From positions 1-35,210 of the forward strand of contig SGPL01000356.1 of NCBI GenBank assembly GCA_004802705.1: a stretch of DNA of 35,210 bases, in the 5' to 3' direction. The translations under genes and the position numbers were made by a program. Shown here piece after piece: positions 31,582-35,210 of this stretch. The stretch's first letter is position 1, and each line of letters begins with the position of its first letter. A model generated the notes under the pieces. That model was given only the letters and a program-made list of their open reading frames with translations, did not search any database and was not told the origin of the DNA. This DNA is from Bondarzewia mesenterica. Taxonomy: Eukaryota; Basidiomycota; Agaricomycetes; Russulales; Bondarzewiaceae.

Positions 31582-32123
31582 ACGTCCGTTTCCAAGATGT
31601 CAATCATCGCAGCATCGGATGAAAGGCTAGGATAATCAGCCAATTCAACCAATCCAACTTCGTCCTGATGCGAGCGTAAGGTTCGACCCGACGCCGGCGA
31701 CGATGAGATGAGCGACATTCTGCTGGGCTGACCTGCCACGTTTGAGGATGCCACCGTCGGAGCCTGAGTGGGCAGTAATTCCGCTACCAGAAGGAGACTA
31801 GGACGTGGAAGTAGACCGGGACCTGGAGACAGACTGAACAGATACAGAAGGTGAGGTGGGGGCGAGGTCCGCTCTGTAGAAGTTGATGCAATCGAATGAC
31901 ATGGGGACCAGCAAATTTGGGGCATGGCTGTGATCCCGTTGAGCGAATCGGGCGGCTGGCCATGGTTCGTCACGACACCGTTTAAGATGTACGTACTCGC
32001 TGAAAAAAAAAATTCCGCGGTGTCGCTGTTACAGACCTTGAACGCACCGGATTGTATACGCAGCATACGATCGAGAGGAAGCCAGCACCGCGATGTGGAA
32101 TTGGCGGCTAGACGCTCAACCAC
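31551..32123 (-). CDS. Hypothetical 190-aa open frame, unrecognised
   Basis: It starts at 32123, right where the cassette of gene C begins on the other strand, so that cassette could act in both directions. The middle is Ser/Pro/Leu-rich low complexity (SLSPGPGLLPRPSLLLVAEL). There is no recognisable domain. No homologous frame lies beside the cassettes of A or B, which argues against a conserved role. Confidence 0.25.
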   Translation of the reverse strand: MVERLAANSTSRCWLPLDRMLRIQSGAFKVCNSDTAEFFFSASTYILNGVVTNHGQPPDSLNGITAMPQICWSPCHSIASTSTERTSPPPHLLYLFSLSPGPGLLPRPSLLLVAELLPTQAPTVASSNVAGQPSRMSLISSSPASGRTLRSHQDEVGLVELADYPSLSSDAAMIDILETDVWWYTASECR

Positions 32124-32124
32124 T

Positions 32125-32712
32125 CATCGATAGCGATCGATTAAGACTCCGCTGAGATGTGAAGACAACGAACGAGCCGAATCACATATGGCCATGTATA
32201 GGTCCAAGCCATTTCGATGGGGAAGTAGAATATTGCCACTTACCGTACATCCGAAAGCTGAATGGAACGGAGCGACGGAGTGGTGCGGATAACCGATGGC
32301 ATACATGTTCGTGTACCAGTCGATTACTAAAAGGGGATGTGGAACCAGGCAGCAGGACCCACAAACTGGTAAAAGACGTAACAAATAGTACGTCCTCGTG
32401 TCGCGCGATGGCACAAGGCCTGCCATAAGGGATCCAAATGCTGCGGATTCATATGTGAGTAAAAATTGCAAACAAGGGCGTTCCCGATGGCGCTATGCCG
32501 AAACCACTCCATCACAACTTCTCAATTGCCATCGGCTGGAACGGACATTTGCATGATGGGCTGGCTGTTCGGAGTCGTAAACCTACATGGCTCGGTTGAG
32601 ATGGCTTTCCTCGTGTACAAAATCCAGGCAAAAAAAGGTTTAAGAACCCATATCCCCCACCAGCGTCCACAGAGACACGACAGTATTCTTTTCCCTCGAT
32701 CCTTCTCTGGTA
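32125..32712 (+). promoter_or_regulatory. Upstream cassette of C2H2 gene C
   Basis: The cleanest copy, free of ambiguous bases: ACTCATCGATAGCGATCG (about 32121), ATAGGTCCAAGCCATTTCGA (about 32198), AAAAGACGTAACAAA (32371-32385), CGATGGCACAAGGCCTGCCA (about 32406), CGATGGCGCTATGCCG (about 32484), TTGCCATCGGCTGGAACGG (about 32525) and GTGTACAAAATCCAGGCA (about 32613). The ACGT core resembles a bZIP half site, which is only a suggestion. Confidence 0.7.
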
Positions 32713-34136
32713 ATGCAGTATCACGACCCCCGCGACATGTCACTTAATTTGCCCCAGGTGCCAGACCACTCTGAGGGCGCAAGGCATCGCATGGTGAAGG
32801 GTGGGCCTCTTCCCCCAATAAGCAGCCTATATCGAGAGCCCTGGAAGTTGAACCTAGCCGCCGAGCCTTCTGGCTCGGCCACAACATCCAACGGTCCTCA
32901 TGCGCCCTCTCAGATTTACGAACGGGCACTGGATTATCCAACCAGGGTGAGTTGATCTTGATTGCACGGACGATAACGAAGCCACTCACCCAACAATTCA
33001 GAGTACTGGTGCGCCTGCCGAGGGGGAGCGCGGCCCAATCACGCATCATCAGTGCGGGCAACACGGTATCCCGATAGCGGGATACCTGGTACAACCGTTA
33101 CTCATCCTCTATCCTCTCCACCCCGCCGACGGTATGTACTCACGCACTTCCTCACCGGGACCAGACACTGACATAGTCTGCAACAGCGGGTGGGCCCATC
33201 CATCGCGGACACCATATAATGTCCACTGCGGGCAGTCCCCATTACCCAGTCACACATCCAGCGGCATTCTCCCACGGCGCGAATCGAGGATATCACGATA
33301 CTCACGCGCGCTACCACCCGTACCAGCCCTCAGCGCATATGGCCCCTCCGCCTCTCTTCCTCGACCGCCGGACCACAGCTCCGTCGCAGAACGCGGCTGT
33401 GACATCGAGCGACGTACCTCCTAGATACGGGTTGGAAGGAAATTTCTCGCGATTGAACATCCAGTCCGAGAGGCATGACCACACCGCTGCATTGTCGTCC
33501 GCTACACCTGGGCAGCTGAGGGCATCAGGAGACGACAGAGAGAAGGGCCCATTCCCTGGGGATGAGAATCGGGGAGAGAGTTACATCTGCCCAAGTCCCA
33601 GTCCCAGTCCCAGTATTAAAGCTCGACAGCAGCCGGAGTTGAAAGTCCTCAAACCCCGTACCATAACATCTGAGGCGCGCGCCAACGAAGGACCCATCAT
33701 CGCGAGGGCGCCGCCCCCCGGCACCGTGCAGACGTCGGTAGCAGGGCCAAGCGACCCTTGGTCACAGCCTGCCATCACTCACAAGACCGCCGCCGAATCG
33801 CGGGAATCGACGGCCACGAAGAGCAAGGCAAGCACTGAGTTTCGATTTCCTTGCCGCACCTGCAAGAAGGCCAATGGGGACCCTCTCGACTTTTCGAGAC
33901 TAGTCGACGTTAAAAGACATCTGATGTCGGCGAGGGTACACGCGCCGGTTCCTGCATTCAAGTGCAAATACTGTCCGGTCGCTTTTACGCGCAAAGAAAC
34001 TCTGGATGAGCACACGGAGAGGATGCATAGGAACGAGATATATGATGCCCGAGGTATCCCGAGCGATATGAAGCTTGAGGACAGGACCAGGGGAAGCGAG
34101 AGGGAGGGGCGTGCGCAGCGTCCAGGTCAGCGGTGA
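32713..34136 (+). CDS. C2H2 array gene C: intact two-finger protein, 437 aa
   Basis: Exons 32713-32946, 33002-33131 and 33187-34136 give 1314 nt with no ambiguity. Introns are 55 bp each: GTGAGT...TTCAG (phase 0) and GTATGT...CAACAG (phase 1). I chose the second acceptor at 33186 because only it keeps the long frame. The N-terminus MQYHDPRDM matches B. Residues about 80-340 are a low-complexity linker rich in Pro, Ser, His and Arg, with a PSPSPSPSPS tract from AGTCCC repeats near 33596-33613. Fingers: C344/C347 with H366/H373 (long spacing), and C381/C384 with H397/H402 (classic C-x2-C-x12-H-x4-H). Both lie near the C-terminus. This is the only family member here that can be read completely. 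Probable nucleic-acid binding; function unknown. Confidence 0.75.
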
Positions 34137-35210
34137 GGGCATGTCACTCAGTCAGGAGAGGACGCACCATCTGTCCCTGTCTTCGTTGAATAAGTACTTT
34201 CTTGCTGATTACTATGTGCCTGTCCTTCGAGTTTCCTCGTCGTCGTCGCCTTGTTCACCATCGGACCCATTATCTGATCCCACTGGCATGCACCCCTTCA
34301 TCACATAGTCTTCATCTCATCTCAACCAATGTATTTATTGACAGAATATATATGGCTCACCTTCAATGTCTCATCTCAACGCTGACCGTGCGCGTGAACC
34401 TGCGTGAACACCCATGTGTAGATTAATTAGGGCATGTCAACTCCTCAAGTTGATCGTGCGAGCGGAACAAAATCACACAGCACGCGATATGTAGACGGTA
34501 ACGAATTTCGCACGAACGTTGTTAACAATGCGCGGTATCTGTTTGTTATAGGCTGTAAGATCACACATCGAGTCAAGAGTGGGAGACTTGAGTCCGTAGC
34601 CATCCGAAATGGCTCTTAGATGATATCTGCACAGATCTGCACCCAAAAGAGGACTGCCGCAGCCAGATCTTTATATATAGTAGTTTTGGATCAAGTCAAC
34701 CCTTTTCAGATCGTTTGTCCTGAAGCTTTGAAGGCCTGAATGTGCCGAGACACTGAGGTAGTCCAAGCTCAGTTGCACTATAAACAGACAAAAAGTCGTA
34801 GACTTACAGTTTGCCTCCGTGGATCCTCTGGATCATGGCGAAGTGCGCAGCAAGTATTACCTTGCTTGCAAGGTTTATTGCCCCCTCATAATTGTGCCAG
34901 GCACCGAGCAACCTGGTACATATGTGCAAACAAAAACAGCCCTTTCGGACTTTCAAAAAAGTTGTAACTGCACCTAGAATCTTGTCGACGCTCGGAGGCA
35001 CGCACAGCGTTGTCGACTGGACGAAAGTCACCCAATATTCTCCAGCCCGCCGTCTCGATACTGCGGGCCCTCGCGCTCACACATCATGTCTCCAAAGTCA
35101 TGCATGTCTTGTCTTACTGACGTTTTTACTTTACAGATTCATTGACATTCTGTCGCAGACGATATCATCTATTCCCAGCCTGCCAACACTGTCACAGGTA
35201 CTAATGTGAT
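34137..35210. other. Flank of gene C to the window edge, no recognised gene
   Basis: It begins with the family 3' repeat (34140-34158). A TTTATATATAG at about 34671 could be a TATA box. Short frames on both strands after 34740 have no recognisable motifs; a gene may start here and continue beyond the window. Confidence 0.4.

Noticed and set aside
34892..35209. 105-codon plus-strand frame at the right edge
   Set aside because: No motif, and frames on the other strand are equally open. Not enough sequence to decide.
1..35210. CRISPR arrays, prokaryotic operons, rRNA or clear tRNA genes
   Set aside because: Looked for and not seen. The only regular repeats are the LTRs, the 259-bp exon units and short codon repeats.

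Overview
The window is fungal nuclear DNA, most likely from an agaricomycete (mushroom or wood-rot basidiomycete). The signs are 50-65 bp GT-AG introns packed into the host genes, a Tf1/sushi-type chromodomain Ty3/gypsy retrotransposon, and recognisable mitochondrial and membrane proteins (mS33, SUV3, AKR1, a DHA1 MFS transporter). There are no prokaryotic features. Names rest on reading translated motifs by eye; no database was searched.

Layout. (1) 1-2700, minus strand: an intact but partial gene of the large fungal DUF6606/DUF3638/DUF3645 type, running off the left edge and cut abruptly at 2700. (2) 2700-14653: two gypsy elements in direct tandem that share the central LTR (7681-8303). The left copy starts inside gag; the right copy has both LTRs. 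Both are broken by C-to-T/G-to-A transitions. The LTR carries a TATA box and an 11-nt segment exactly complementary to the primer site just past the LTR, which is the layout of Tf1 self-priming. (3) 14654-19559: a gene graveyard, with remnants of SUV3, AKR1 and a protein kinase around an apparently intact mS33 gene. (4) 19981-22596, minus: a complete 14-exon DHA1-type MFS transporter (558 aa by my splice model). (5) 23650-34136, plus strand: a tandem array of fast-evolving two-finger C2H2 genes, A (24638), ghost D (about 26480-27900), B (28733) and C (32713). Each is preceded by a related upstream cassette whose core, AAAAGACGTAACAAA, is exact in A, B, C and in one orphan cassette at 19684. 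First introns are all 55 bp and phase 0; the later linker intron is phase 1.

The most unusual structure is inside gene B: three exact 259-bp units (55-bp intron plus 204-bp exon) repeated head to tail at 28943-29719. Because every exon is phase 0-0 and 68 codons long, each unit adds a 68-residue protein repeat without disturbing the frame. The array is studded with ambiguous bases, as expected if near-identical paralogs or alleles were merged in assembly.

The retrotransposons and graveyard are decaying sequence. The mS33 and MFS genes look functional. The C2H2 array looks like a lineage-specific family expanding by segmental and exon duplication; two C-terminal zinc fingers suggest nucleic-acid binding, but no target can be inferred.
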